From: JALZKA01 sp963754045
GTDB taxonomy: Bacteria > Actinomycetota > Thermoleophilia > Solirubrobacterales > 70-9
Assembly: GCA_963754045.1 (NCBI GenBank)
Contig: CAVWEN010000002.1
Span: 992,001-1,056,000, forward strand
Direction of reading: 5' to 3'
DNA: 64,000 nt
Part shown: in pieces, positions 41,321-50,005 of the stretch
Layout of the letters: each line of letters begins with the position of its first letter
Numbering within the stretch: position 1 is the stretch's first letter
The notes under the pieces: model-generated
The model's database searches: none
What the model was told of the DNA's origin: nothing
What the model saw: the letters and a program-made list of their open reading frames with translations, nothing else
Program-made: the position numbers and the translations under genes

Positions 41321-42919
41321 ATGCTCTCTCGTTCCTTTTTCGGCGCCGTGCTCGCCTGCCTGTGGTTGGCCGGAGCGGTGGAGGCCAAGCAGGTGAAGCC
41401 CTGGCCACCCGATCCGCGCACCGGCGCCTTCTTCGTGCATTTCGGTGAGGAGCACGTAAACGATGATGACGGCAAGCGGCTGCTGACAAAGGTCGTGCGC
41501 TCATCTTCGCGTTACCGCCCCGACCTGGTGACGATGTCGGGCGACAAGGCCAACGATGGCCAGGCGGATCAGTTCGACCTCTGGGCGACCGTGATGGATA
41601 TCTACGACCGCCGTGGGGTGCCGTGGCTGGCCGGGGTCGGCAACCACGACAGGACCGTTCCGTCCGGGTTTCCAGGCGGGACATTCCCCCTGGCCGACCT
41701 GACGACGTATCAGGAGTACTTCGCCGGACGGCCGTATCCGATGGGTGACGCGAAGCCCTACCGGGGCATCCGGGCCGGAGGGCGCAAGGCCGATCCGGCC
41801 GGGGCCGCCTCCCATTACTACGCGGACGTCAAGGGCGCCCGCTGGATCTTCATCGACAACTCCTGTTTCTCCATCGTCCTCTGCGACGAGCGGCAGAACC
41901 CGTCGGGGCAGAACGCCGGTGGCGACGAGGGCCAGTACGACTTTCTCGAGCGGGTTGCGACGCAGGCCGGCAGTCAGGGCAAGCGCACCTTCGTGGTCAT
42001 GCACATGCCGACCCGGGATCCGCGCGACCAGTTGTATGCGGAGCCGACGAGCCTCCAGCACACGATGGGCAAAGGCCCGCTGGGCACGCTCGACAACACG
42101 ATGTTCGAGCAGGCCGCGGCGGAATCGGGCGTCGATGGCGTCTTCGTCGGGCACATCAAGGGTCAATTCCTCTACGCGGGTCAAGGCGGCGTTCCGTACT
42201 TCATCGACGGCGGGGCCGGCGGCGAGCTCTACACGGAGGGTCCGGTCGGCACCGATCACGGCTACTGGCACGGTTACCGGACGATCGCGCTGCGGCGCGG
42301 CCGGATTCGCACCGACGCCGTTCCGATCTTTGTTCGCGGTTCGATCAGGATTCCGGGCAGCCGGCGCATGACGGTGGGTGACCGACGCGAGTTCCTCGCC
42401 TTCGGCCGCCAGCCCGTCGTCATCGACCCGGCCAAGGTTGACGCGCTGGAGTTGCGCGACCCCGATCCGACCCCGCGCTCGGCCACCGCAGATGCCGGTT
42501 TCGTTGTCCCGCCGGCGCTGCTCTTCTTTGCTCCGGCGCTGCTTCTGAGCCTGGCCCTCGTCGCGCGTACGCAGCGGGTGCGCATCGCCGTACCGGTGTT
42601 CGCCTGCGCGGCCGGCCTCGCGGTTGCGGGCGTGTCCGCCGCCCAGCAGAGCGAACCGACCTCCACGCCGGTTGAGTCGCTGCCGAATCCGTCTCGTGTC
42701 TGGACGAGTTCGAACCCCGGGATTCTGAAGCCGATCGCGTCGCGCACGGACGACCCGCGCCGCAATGCGCGCACCCAGACCACGGACGGGCTGTTCAGGG
42801 CCCGCTGCCCGGGGCGCGCAAGGCTGCGCGTCACGTCGGGATTCGAGACGAAGGTCAAGCGGATCGTCGTCAAGGGCCGACCGGCAACGCCCAAGGCCAG
42901 GAAGCGCTGCCGCGGGTAG
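41321..42919 (+). CDS. Secreted, C-terminally membrane-anchored metallophosphoesterase-like protein
   Basis: 532 residues from the ATG at 41321, which gives a typical signal peptide (MLSRSFFGAVLACLWLAGAVEA); an ATG at 41288 is possible. Calcineurin-like motifs: GDKAND, GVGNHDR and VMHMPTR are present, but the first D-x-H reads HFGEEHV and the last GHxH reads GHIKGQ, so two metal-ligand positions are changed. A C-terminal membrane span (about 397-420) and a long disordered Arg/Ser tail follow. It may be inactive or use other ligands. Confidence 0.75.
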   Translation: MLSRSFFGAVLACLWLAGAVEAKQVKPWPPDPRTGAFFVHFGEEHVNDDDGKRLLTKVVRSSSRYRPDLVTMSGDKANDGQADQFDLWATVMDIYDRRGVPWLAGVGNHDRTVPSGFPGGTFPLADLTTYQEYFAGRPYPMGDAKPYRGIRAGGRKADPAGAASHYYADVKGARWIFIDNSCFSIVLCDERQNPSGQNAGGDEGQYDFLERVATQAGSQGKRTFVVMHMPTRDPRDQLYAEPTSLQHTMGKGPLGTLDNTMFEQAAAESGVDGVFVGHIKGQFLYAGQGGVPYFIDGGAGGELYTEGPVGTDHGYWHGYRTIALRRGRIRTDAVPIFVRGSIRIPGSRRMTVGDRREFLAFGRQPVVIDPAKVDALELRDPDPTPRSATADAGFVVPPALLFFAPALLLSLALVARTQRVRIAVPVFACAAGLAVAGVSAAQQSEPTSTPVESLPNPSRVWTSSNPGILKPIASRTDDPRRNARTQTTDGLFRARCPGRARLRVTSGFETKVKRIVVKGRPATPKARKRCRG

Positions 42920-42922
42920 CCT
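42917..42922 (+). promoter_or_regulatory. -10 element overlapping a stop codon, leaderless start of 51-residue microprotein
   Basis: TAGCCT, where TAG is the stop of the preceding gene, followed by 7 nt and the ATG at 42930. Confidence 0.45.
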
Positions 42923-42929
42923 TGGTCAT

Positions 42930-43085
42930 ATGGGTGGCTTTGTGGTTGCGCACGCGGGCCACTGGGCTCTCTACGTGCTCTACGCGGTGCCGCTCGTGGT
43001 CGTGCTCGTGACCGCGGTGGTCACCACGCGGCGGGAGCGGCGATCCGCACGCGAGGCGGCTAGTCCGACGCCTCCAGATTCCTGA
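42930..43085 (+). CDS. 51-residue membrane microprotein
   Basis: Begins MGGFVVAHAGHWALYVLYAVP, with a hydrophobic span (LVVVLVTAVVT) and a basic tail (RRERRSAREA). A His pair in AHAGHW precedes the span. A TANNNT box sits 7 nt before the ATG. It overlaps the opposite-strand lipoprotein gene by 26 nt tail to tail. Function unknown. Confidence 0.55.
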   Translation: MGGFVVAHAGHWALYVLYAVPLVVVLVTAVVTTRRERRSAREAASPTPPDS

Positions 43086-43494
43086 TCGCGCCTTCTAGCC
43101 GCGAGGTATCGGCCTTCGTGGCGCTGTCCTCGAGCACGATTACCACGTTCGCCGCTCGATAGCAGAGGAGCGTGACGGCCCCCTCGCACTGCGCGAACTC
43201 GGCGCGCGCCGCCTCCACGTCGTCGGTGACCGTCAGCGAGCCGCCCCCGTGCTGTTCGCCGGGCTCGGTGGCCGAGGAGGGCTCGGCAAAGGTCAGCCCA
43301 TAGACCTCGATCGACTCCTGGCTCGAGGCAAGTGGCTCCCCCAGCGCGACCTCGGCGCCACTGGTGTTCAGCTCGGCAACGAGCTCCTCGCCGCTGAAGG
43401 TGCGCTCACCACCGCAACCCACCGCAACCGCAAGCGCCACCGCCAATGCGGCTGCTGAAGGTTTGTGGTGGCTATGGCGCACACAACCCTTCAT
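43060..43494 (-). CDS. Small lipoprotein, unknown function
   Basis: 144 residues with a signal peptide ending in the lipobox A-V-G-C (residue about 27). The mature domain carries FSGEELVAELNTSGAEVALG, an acidic central stretch and two Cys (FAQCEGA and LLCYRA), ending in a helix rich in Ala and Asp. The layout resembles small actinobacterial lipoproteins of unknown role. It lies directly downstream of the suf genes on the same strand (10-nt gap), so it may be read with them. Confidence 0.7.
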   Translation of the reverse strand: MKGCVRHSHHKPSAAALAVALAVAVGCGGERTFSGEELVAELNTSGAEVALGEPLASSQESIEVYGLTFAEPSSATEPGEQHGGGSLTVTDDVEAARAEFAQCEGAVTLLCYRAANVVIVLEDSATKADTSRLEGAIRNLEASD

Positions 43495-43504
43495 CAGGCC
43501 GGAG

Positions 43505-44602
43505 TCAGGTGGTTGCGAGCAGCTCTGCCAAACGCCGCTCGAGCTGCTCGGCGAGGGAATCGCGAATCGGGCCCTCGGCGGTTCGTTCGACCAATTCCTG
43601 CATGAAGCCGTCGATCACGAGTCGCTTCGCGTCGGCCTCGCCCAGTCCGCGTGAGCGTAGGTAATAGAGCTGTCCGGCATCCACCTGGGCAACGGCCGCG
43701 GCATGGGTGCAGCGGACGTCGTCGGCCTCGATCTCGAGTCCCGGAATCGCGTCCGCATGGGCCCGATCGGAGAGCAGCAGGTTACGGCTTTCCTGAAAGG
43801 CGTCGGTGCGCTGCGCTGGCGGATCGACCCGGATCATCCCGCGCCAAACCGCGGTCGCGGCGCCGGCCAGGATCCCGCGGAATGCCAGGTCGGAGTTGGT
43901 ATCGGGCGCAGCGTGCTCCTGGGTTGTGTCGTAATCGAGGTGCTGCGACCCCAGTCCGGCGTAAACGCCGGTGACCTTGGCCGATGATCCCTGGCCCGCG
44001 AGCTTGGTCTCCATTCGCACCTTGCCGCGGGCGGAGCCGAAGCCGAGCGCTACCCACTCCAGCGACGAATCACGTCCGATCTCGGCGCGCTGCGTGGCGA
44101 ACACCCAGCTCTCGTCGGAGAGATCCTGCTGGCAGATGTAGCGCAGGTTGGCGCTGTCGCCCACGACCAGTTCGACGACCCCGTTGAAGAGGCCGGTCTC
44201 ACCCGAGTAGCGCTCCCAAAGCTCTGCTTCGGCCCCTTCGCCGAGAACCACCAGCGTGCGCCAGGCGACCTCGTCGCCGGCGGCGCCGCCAACGTCAAGC
44301 TGCAGGGGCTCCTCGAGCCGCTGGCCCGGGGGCACGTAGATCAGCACGCCGTCGCGCCAGTTCTCGGCGTTGCGTTCGGTGAAGGCGTCGGCGGCGGGTA
44401 CGATCGATCCCAGCCGGTCGCGGATCAGCTCTGGGTGCGCGTCGGCTGCCTCGGCTAGCGGCATCACGATAGGACCGTCGCCGTTGCCCGCAACCAATCC
44501 CGTGAGCTGGGCTCGACCCGCCGTGAACGCGTCGAGGTCGAGGTCGCTCAGATCGGTGAACTCCCAGCCCTTCTCCTTGGGCCCTGGGAGCGCCCTAGCC
44601 AA
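43505..44602 (-). CDS. sufD: Fe-S cluster assembly protein SufD
   Basis: 365 residues, the usual SufD length. The beta-helix core has WRTLVVLGEGAEAELWERYSG and FRGILAGAATAVWRGMIRVDP, and the C-terminal helical region carries ADDVRCTHAAAVAQVD and YYLRSRGLGEADAKRLVIDGF, typical of SufB/SufD. With SufB and SufC it forms the SufBCD scaffold complex. It overlaps sufB by 8 nt. Confidence 0.95.
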   Translation of the reverse strand: MARALPGPKEKGWEFTDLSDLDLDAFTAGRAQLTGLVAGNGDGPIVMPLAEAADAHPELIRDRLGSIVPAADAFTERNAENWRDGVLIYVPPGQRLEEPLQLDVGGAAGDEVAWRTLVVLGEGAEAELWERYSGETGLFNGVVELVVGDSANLRYICQQDLSDESWVFATQRAEIGRDSSLEWVALGFGSARGKVRMETKLAGQGSSAKVTGVYAGLGSQHLDYDTTQEHAAPDTNSDLAFRGILAGAATAVWRGMIRVDPPAQRTDAFQESRNLLLSDRAHADAIPGLEIEADDVRCTHAAAVAQVDAGQLYYLRSRGLGEADAKRLVIDGFMQELVERTAEGPIRDSLAEQLERRLAELLATT

Positions 44603-46052
44603 TCGAGCCTTCCATCTGTAGCTCGATCAGGCGGTTCATCTCGACCGAGTACTCCATCGGCAACTCCTTCGCGATCGGCTCAATGAAGCCGTTCACGATC
44701 ATCTTGGAGGCCTCTTCCTCGTCGAGCCCATGGGACTGCAGGTAGAAGAGCTGATCCTCACCGACCTTCGATACGGAGGCCTCGTGCCCGACGTTGGCGT
44801 CGGCCTCGTCGATGCGGATGGTCGGGTAGGTGTCCGACCGCGAGTCCGGGTCGAGCAGCAGCGCGTCGCAAACGACCTTGGACTTGGTCTCGGTAGCGCC
44901 CTTGGCGACCTCGAGCAGCCCGCGGTAGGTCGCGCGGCCGCCGTCCTTGGAGATCGACTTGGAGAAGATCGATGACGTCGTCTTCGGCGCCGCGTGAATG
45001 ATCTTGCCGCCGGCGTCCTGGTGCTGGCCCTTTCCGGCGAACGCGATCGAGAGGATCTCGCCGTGCGCCCGCTCGCCGAGCAGGTAGATGCTCGGGTACT
45101 TCATCGTCAGCTTCGAGCCGAGGTTGCAGTCGACCCATTCCATCGTCGCGTTCTCCTCGGCGATCGCGCGCTTGGTGACGAGGTTGAAGACGTTCGACGA
45201 CCAGTTCTGCACGGTCGTGTAGCGGACGCGCGAGTTCGCCTTGCAGGCGATCTCGACCACGGCCGAATGCAGCGAGTCGGACGAGTAGACGGGCGCGGTG
45301 CAGCCCTCGATGTAGGTGACGTCGGCACCGTCCTCGGCGATGATCAGCGTGCGCTCGAACTGGCCCATGTTCTCGGTGTTGATCCGGAAGTAGGCCTGCA
45401 GCGGCATCGCGACCTTGACGCCCTTTGGGACGTAGACGAACGAACCGCCCGACCACACGGCCGAGTTCAGGGCCGCAAGCTTGTTGTCGTTCGGCGGGAT
45501 GATCGTCGCCCAGTACTCGCGCACTAGGTCCTCGTGCTCGCGCAGCGCGGTGTCCATGTCGGTAAAGATCACGCCCTGGGCCTCGAGCTTCTCGTTGACC
45601 TGGTGGTAGACGGACTCGGACTCGTACTGCGCGCCGACGCCGGCGAGGAACTTGCGCTCGGCCTCGGGGATGCCCAGGCGGTCGAAGGTGTTCTTGATGT
45701 CCTCAGGGACCTCTTCCCAGGTACGCCCGACCTTGTCGGAGGCCCGGACGAAGTAGTGGATGTCCTCGAAGTCGATCTGGCCGAGGTCGCCACCCCAGTC
45801 GGGCATCGGCCGGCTATAAAAGTGCTCCAGGGACTTCAGCCGGAAGTCGCGCATCCACTGGGGCTCGTTCTTGTACTCCGAGATCGACTCCACCAGCTGG
45901 CGAGAGAGGCCCTTCGGCGCCTTGTAGGAGTAGCCGGTTTCGGGGTCGTGGAAACCGAACTTCTCGGCGTACTCGGAGCCGATGTCCTTGAGCCCTGCCT
46001 CCTCGTTGGTGAGGACCTTGGTCGACTCGATTGTCTCGGGGGGTGTGGTCAT
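44595..46052 (-). CDS. sufB: Fe-S cluster assembly protein SufB
   Basis: 485 residues from the ATG at 46052 (MTTPPETIES). Core motifs YEKGFHDPETGYSY-like, MPDWGGDLGQIDFEDIHYFV, the cluster-site region CTAPVYSSDSLHSAVVEI and AHGEILSIAFAGKGQHQDAG are present. SufB holds the nascent 4Fe-4S cluster. It follows the Rieske-type gene by 7 nt and overlaps sufD. Confidence 0.96.
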   Translation of the reverse strand: MTTPPETIESTKVLTNEEAGLKDIGSEYAEKFGFHDPETGYSYKAPKGLSRQLVESISEYKNEPQWMRDFRLKSLEHFYSRPMPDWGGDLGQIDFEDIHYFVRASDKVGRTWEEVPEDIKNTFDRLGIPEAERKFLAGVGAQYESESVYHQVNEKLEAQGVIFTDMDTALREHEDLVREYWATIIPPNDNKLAALNSAVWSGGSFVYVPKGVKVAMPLQAYFRINTENMGQFERTLIIAEDGADVTYIEGCTAPVYSSDSLHSAVVEIACKANSRVRYTTVQNWSSNVFNLVTKRAIAEENATMEWVDCNLGSKLTMKYPSIYLLGERAHGEILSIAFAGKGQHQDAGGKIIHAAPKTTSSIFSKSISKDGGRATYRGLLEVAKGATETKSKVVCDALLLDPDSRSDTYPTIRIDEADANVGHEASVSKVGEDQLFYLQSHGLDEEEASKMIVNGFIEPIAKELPMEYSVEMNRLIELQMEGSIG

Positions 46053-46059
46053 CTCGCGT

Positions 46060-46377
46060 TCAAACCTCCAGTTTGACGTCGTCGCCATCGACCCTTGCCT
46101 GGAACGTGTCGACCGGCGTATATGCCGGCAGCGACTTGGGGCGGCCCGTCCGCAGGTCGAAGAGCGAGCCGTGACGCGGACATTCCACGGTACAGGAGGC
46201 CGCGTCGAACTCCCCCTCCGCGAGCGGCCCGTCGTCGTGCGAGCAGCGATCCTCGATCGCGAAAAGCTCACCGCCGGGGCAATGAAAGACGCCGATCTTG
46301 CGCCCGTCCTCGGTCGTCACAAGACGCATTCCGCCCTCGGGCAGCTCTTCGGTCTTGCAAACGGTGAGTTCAGGCAT
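46060..46377 (-). CDS. Rieske-type [2Fe-2S] ferredoxin subunit of suf operon
   Basis: 105 residues from the ATG at 46377 (MPELTVCKTEELPEGG). The Rieske ligands C-x-H (CSHDDG) and C-x-x-H (CPRHGS) are present. Such small non-heme-oxygenase-like ferredoxins are regularly found in actinobacterial suf operons; their role there is not settled (electron donor for assembly, or client protein). A -10 element (TAGAAT, 46406-46411) lies about 29 nt upstream with AGGA before the start, so this is a leadered promoter. Confidence 0.9.
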   Translation of the reverse strand: MPELTVCKTEELPEGGMRLVTTEDGRKIGVFHCPGGELFAIEDRCSHDDGPLAEGEFDAASCTVECPRHGSLFDLRTGRPKSLPAYTPVDTFQARVDGDDVKLEV

Positions 46378-46405
46378 CGCCAATATTCCTAGTTGCGAAG
46401 TAGGG

Positions 46406-46411
46406 ATTCTA
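46406..46411 (-). promoter_or_regulatory. -10 element of Rieske-sufB-sufD unit
   Basis: TAGAAT on the minus strand, 28 nt before the ATG at 46377; AGGA lies between them, so this start has a ribosome-binding site. Confidence 0.45.
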
Positions 46412-46441
46412 GCCGTTGGCACGGCGTGGGCCAGGCGCGCG

Positions 46442-46867
46442 TCAGAACTTTTCTGCTTGCGCTGGATCGCCGCGCTCGCCCTCGTCCTCCCAGTCGGCGG
46501 AGGCGCCGAGGCTGGCGGATTTGACGATCTTGAGGCCGAGCATCGCGCACTTCATGCGCGTCGCGGAGATGTCGATGCCGAGCAGGTCGAGCACCTTCTC
46601 CTTCGGCATCGTGAGCAACTCGTCGCGGGTCTTGCCCTCGAGCTCTTCCATCAGCATCGAGGTCGCCGCGGTGGAGATCGCGCAGCCCTTGCCCTCGAAG
46701 CTGACTTCGCTCACCCGCCCGTCCTCGCCCAGCTTGATGAACACGTGCTGCTCGTCGCCGCAGAAAGGGTTGACGTCTTCGTAGTCGAGGTCGAACTCCT
46801 CCAGGCGGCCGAAGTTCCGTGGTCGCTTGTAGTGCTCGAGGATGTTCTCACGGTAGAGCTCGTCCAC
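46442..46867 (-). CDS. sufU: SufU-type zinc-dependent sulfurtransferase / Fe-S scaffold
   Basis: 141 residues from a GTG. The three conserved Cys lie in NPFCGDEQ, GKGCAISTA and RMKCAMLGL; the Asp in the first motif is also conserved. SufU takes sulfur from SufS and passes it on. TACCGT lies 8 nt before the GTG, so it appears leaderless and separately transcribed from the Rieske-sufB-sufD unit. Confidence 0.95.
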   Translation of the reverse strand: MDELYRENILEHYKRPRNFGRLEEFDLDYEDVNPFCGDEQHVFIKLGEDGRVSEVSFEGKGCAISTAATSMLMEELEGKTRDELLTMPKEKVLDLLGIDISATRMKCAMLGLKIVKSASLGASADWEDEGERGDPAQAEKF

Positions 46868-46875
46868 AGGGGCAA

Positions 46876-46881
46876 ACGGTA
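46876..46881 (-). promoter_or_regulatory. -10 element, leaderless start of sufU
   Basis: TACCGT on the minus strand, 8 nt before the GTG at 46867. Confidence 0.45.
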
Positions 46882-46887
46882 CCCGGC

Positions 46888-49281
46888 TCAGCCAATGCGG
46901 TCGGCCGCGTACTCCGCCAGCGCCATCACCGTTAGCTGCGGGTTGACCGTGATCGCCGCCGGGAACACGCTCGCGTCGCAGACGTAGACCGAGGGCGCTC
47001 CCCGAACCGCAAAATCAGGGTCAACCACGCCCTGGGCTGCGTTCGCGCTGATTGCGTTGCCGCCCTGGGGGTGTGAGGTGTGGAGTTGGACGTCGGTGTT
47101 GTCGCGGATCTGGCCGTCGAGGTCGTCGAGCGCCTCCGGGGTTGAGTAGGGGAGGTAGCGGAACGTCGTGGCCATCACCTTGCGCGCGCCCGCGGCGAGG
47201 TGGATGCGGCCGGCCAGCTTGAGCCCCGCGACGAGGCGCTTGAGATCGTCGGGATGGGGTTCGTAGCTCAGTTTCATCCGCCCGCGCCAGTCGAGGCTGA
47301 CGCTCGCGTTGGGCCGGGTGCCCACGACCGAGCCGGTGCACGCCATGTGGTCATAGCGACGCATGTTCCGGTAGTGGTCGCGAAACCAGCCGGGCATGAA
47401 GAGCGCCTGCGCGCCCACTGGGTTGAACCAGGTCTCGAGGATCAACCCATCGTCGCCGGGCGTGCGCAGGTAGTGGGATATCTGCAGGCCGGCATAGGAG
47501 TCGAGCTTCTCGTCGTAGTCCGCGCTCATCGGGGCGCCGAGGTTCCACGAGAGGCCGCGGCCGGCGTTGTCGCCGCCGATCACGGAGCGCTGGAGGATCA
47601 GGCTCGATGCGAGCGCTCCGGCCGAGAGGACCACGGCGTTGGCGCTAACCCTGAGCGTGCTCCCATCGGATAGGCGGCATTCGAGCCCGGCGGCGCTGCC
47701 GTTGCTGGGCGTCACCTTCCGCACCTCGCACTCGCTGTAGATCTGGACGCCGTCGCCGAAGCGCTCCTGGGCCAGCGGCAGGGCATGGTCGAGGGCGGAG
47801 AGCTTGCGGCCGAACGGGCAGCCGATGTTGCAGTACCCGCACCCGAGGCAGTCCGCGATGTTCGCCTCGACCACGTCGAAGTCGCCCGAGCGGTCGAGGC
47901 CGAGCGCCTCGATTCCCTCGCGGAACTTCCGCGCGCCGCCTGCGAGGGTTCGCCGGGACGTCTGGCGGTTCACCGGGACGAACTCCCGCAGTCGCCCGAA
48001 CGCCGCCGCCAGCTCGTCCTCGTCGAGCCCGGCGTCCAAGCCGTTGCCGTCGTTCCAGCGCTCGAGCACATGCTCGGGGAGGTCGAAGCAGACGGCGTTG
48101 TTGACGACCGTCGTCCCGCCCACGCAACGGCCCTGCAGCACCTGGAAGCGGGCGTCGGTGGACATCTGCATGCCGCCGTCCGCGTAGAGGTTCGCGAACT
48201 GCGCGCGCTCGTCCTCGCCGAAGTCGGCCGGATCGACGTGCCTGCCGCGCTCGAGCATCAGCACCTCGCGCCCGCGCTCCGCCAGCCGGTTGGCGAGGAT
48301 GGAGCCGGCCGCGCCGGTGCCCACGATTACGACGTCCGCACTGACCGTCTCGCCGTCCACCTCCCGTGGGGCGCGCACGCGCAGGGGCTCGTGTGCGCGG
48401 ATCGCGAGTTCTGGCAGGGGCCCGCCCTCGGGGCGCTCGGAGAACGGTACGTAGCCGGTGCTCTCGGCGGTCCGCGGGTCCGCGTAGTAGCCGATGAAGG
48501 TCAGCTGCTGGGCGGCAAAGAGCATTCCCTGGATCGGGCGGCGAAGAAAGCCGGGGAGTCGGCGCTCGGCAACGTCGGCGATAAAGCAGCGCTCGATGAA
48601 TTCGATCCGTCGCTCCGCCGACATCACCGGGAAGGGCGGGCGCAGGCGAGCCATCGGGTAAATGCAGAGTGCAGTCAGCGCGAGCTTCGTCTTGCGTTTC
48701 TCATCGGCCGGGAAGGACCAGAGATACTCGTCGACGTTGGCGGCCACGTCGGCGGCGCTGAGGCGCTCCTTGCGGCCCATCACCAGCACCTCGGCGAGCG
48801 CCATCAAAGTGCGGTGTTGGTGAGGAGCCAGGTAGCGCAGTTCGAACCGAGCTCGCGCCGCGGAGCGCTGGCACCAAATGAGCGCGGCGGTGACTGTGGT
48901 CGCAAGGGTGAGCCAGATCCAGGCCAGGGTCGTGGCGGCGGGGAGTGCCCACCCGAACGGTGCCTGGAACGAGCCTGAGACGTCGTTCGTGTTGCCGACC
49001 ACGAGCGAGACGACGATGATCGAGATCAGGATGAGGTGGGCGCCGACGACGACCTGCACCGCCCACGAATGGCGGCGGATGTCGGCCGCGGCGACCAGGC
49101 ACAGCGCCGCGAACGTCCCGTCCTTGGCGGCGGAGTTGGCGACGAACGGAAACTCGGCCTTCGGGTCGGCCAGCGTGCCCTGCAAGATGTAGGAGCCCGC
49201 GAGGAGGGCGAACACCGGCGCGAGGAACTGGAGCAGGCGCTGTAGTCGCAGCTCCTCGTGAGTGAGTGCGCTCCCGTCCAC
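46888..49281 (-). CDS. Membrane-associated GMC-family FAD oxidoreductase with ferredoxin-like Cys motif
   Basis: 797 residues from the GTG at 49281. The N-terminus (about 1-160) has four hydrophobic spans, followed by a soluble helical region (about 165-250). The FAD Rossmann motif is VVIVGTGAAGSILANRL (about 300), with ERGRHVDP after it. A CLGCGYCNIGCP segment has the C-x2-C-x2-C-x3-C-P spacing of 4Fe-4S ferredoxins. The C-terminal GMC part carries HTSHPQGGNAIS and DASVFPAAITVNPQLTVMALAEYAA. It resembles long-chain alcohol or sterol oxidases. It separates sufS from sufU. Confidence 0.85.
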   Translation of the reverse strand: MDGSALTHEELRLQRLLQFLAPVFALLAGSYILQGTLADPKAEFPFVANSAAKDGTFAALCLVAAADIRRHSWAVQVVVGAHLILISIIVVSLVVGNTNDVSGSFQAPFGWALPAATTLAWIWLTLATTVTAALIWCQRSAARARFELRYLAPHQHRTLMALAEVLVMGRKERLSAADVAANVDEYLWSFPADEKRKTKLALTALCIYPMARLRPPFPVMSAERRIEFIERCFIADVAERRLPGFLRRPIQGMLFAAQQLTFIGYYADPRTAESTGYVPFSERPEGGPLPELAIRAHEPLRVRAPREVDGETVSADVVIVGTGAAGSILANRLAERGREVLMLERGRHVDPADFGEDERAQFANLYADGGMQMSTDARFQVLQGRCVGGTTVVNNAVCFDLPEHVLERWNDGNGLDAGLDEDELAAAFGRLREFVPVNRQTSRRTLAGGARKFREGIEALGLDRSGDFDVVEANIADCLGCGYCNIGCPFGRKLSALDHALPLAQERFGDGVQIYSECEVRKVTPSNGSAAGLECRLSDGSTLRVSANAVVLSAGALASSLILQRSVIGGDNAGRGLSWNLGAPMSADYDEKLDSYAGLQISHYLRTPGDDGLILETWFNPVGAQALFMPGWFRDHYRNMRRYDHMACTGSVVGTRPNASVSLDWRGRMKLSYEPHPDDLKRLVAGLKLAGRIHLAAGARKVMATTFRYLPYSTPEALDDLDGQIRDNTDVQLHTSHPQGGNAISANAAQGVVDPDFAVRGAPSVYVCDASVFPAAITVNPQLTVMALAEYAADRIG

Positions 49282-49291
49282 GATCCAGCTT

Positions 49292-49708
49292 CTAGCCGGG
49301 GCCGCGTGCCTCCACGCGCTGGGACGCCTCCTCGGCCGCGGCGCGGTCGTAGAACTCCTGCACGCGCACACACGTATCGCCGTCGAAGGAGAAGACCTGA
49401 CAGACCTCGTCCGAGACCGCGAGGCCGCTGTGGGCTCCGGTGCCCGAACGCTTGGTGATCACTAGCACGTGGGGCGGGCGCTCGATCATCTCCTGGACCT
49501 CGAAGTTGAGCTGCCCAACCGCGGCGCGCCACTGGTCCCAGAAGAAGATCACCGCGTCGTGGCCGCGGTAGCGACCCTGGTCGGGATCGTCAGGTGGCGT
49601 GATCCACTCGACGTCCTCGGAAAGGTGTTCGAGCACCCAGCTGCGATCGCCAGCGTTCCATGCGTCGTAACCGTTCCGGATCAGCTGTTGGCGATCGATC
49701 CCCGTCAC
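49292..49708 (-). CDS. SnoaL/NTF2-like protein
   Basis: 138 residues from the GTG at 49708, which follows TACTCT by 8 nt (leaderless). The NTF2-like fold is suggested by NGYDAWNAGDRSWVLEHLSEDVEWI, the RYRGHDAVIFFWDQW strand-helix and VQEFYDRAAAEEA at the end. Such proteins are cyclases, isomerases or binding proteins. It lies 10 nt upstream of the GMC oxidoreductase, so they may be functionally linked. Confidence 0.8.
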   Translation of the reverse strand: MTGIDRQQLIRNGYDAWNAGDRSWVLEHLSEDVEWITPPDDPDQGRYRGHDAVIFFWDQWRAAVGQLNFEVQEMIERPPHVLVITKRSGTGAHSGLAVSDEVCQVFSFDGDTCVRVQEFYDRAAAEEASQRVEARGPG

Positions 49709-50005
49709 CTCCTGAGAGAGTAAACGGAGCGGCGGGCGCGTGAAGCTAAGGTCCGATCGGTTGGTAGGGGAATCGCGGCCGCAGCCGCCTGGGCATCGCT
49801 TGTTACGGCGTGGTTGGCGCCAGCGACGAGGCGAGCGATTTCCCGCTTCGCGCGATCGCACGCTGCCTGCGCAGATAGGCACCGACTAGCTGGTCCGGAA
49901 GACACGCCGCGTCGAGGAGGCCATGGTTCAAATGGTTGGCCTCGTCGTGCGCGTGTCGACCGGCCACTCGGTGTGATCGAGGCACGATCCTCAAGTAGTC
50001 AGGCC
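49709..50005. other. Gap within suf region, no clear gene
   Basis: 297 bp between sufS and the SnoaL-like gene. A minus-strand frame 49803-49967 (GTG start, 54 codons) could encode a small basic peptide beginning VAGRHAHDEANH, but it has no ribosome-binding site or -10 box and I recognise no family. Confidence 0.35.
49717..49722 (-). promoter_or_regulatory. -10 element, leaderless start of SnoaL-like gene
   Basis: TACTCT on the minus strand, 8 nt before the GTG at 49708. Confidence 0.45.

Noticed and set aside
49803..49967. Possible small minus-strand gene
   Set aside because: No ribosome-binding site or -10 box near its start and no family recognised; kept only as part of the gap description.
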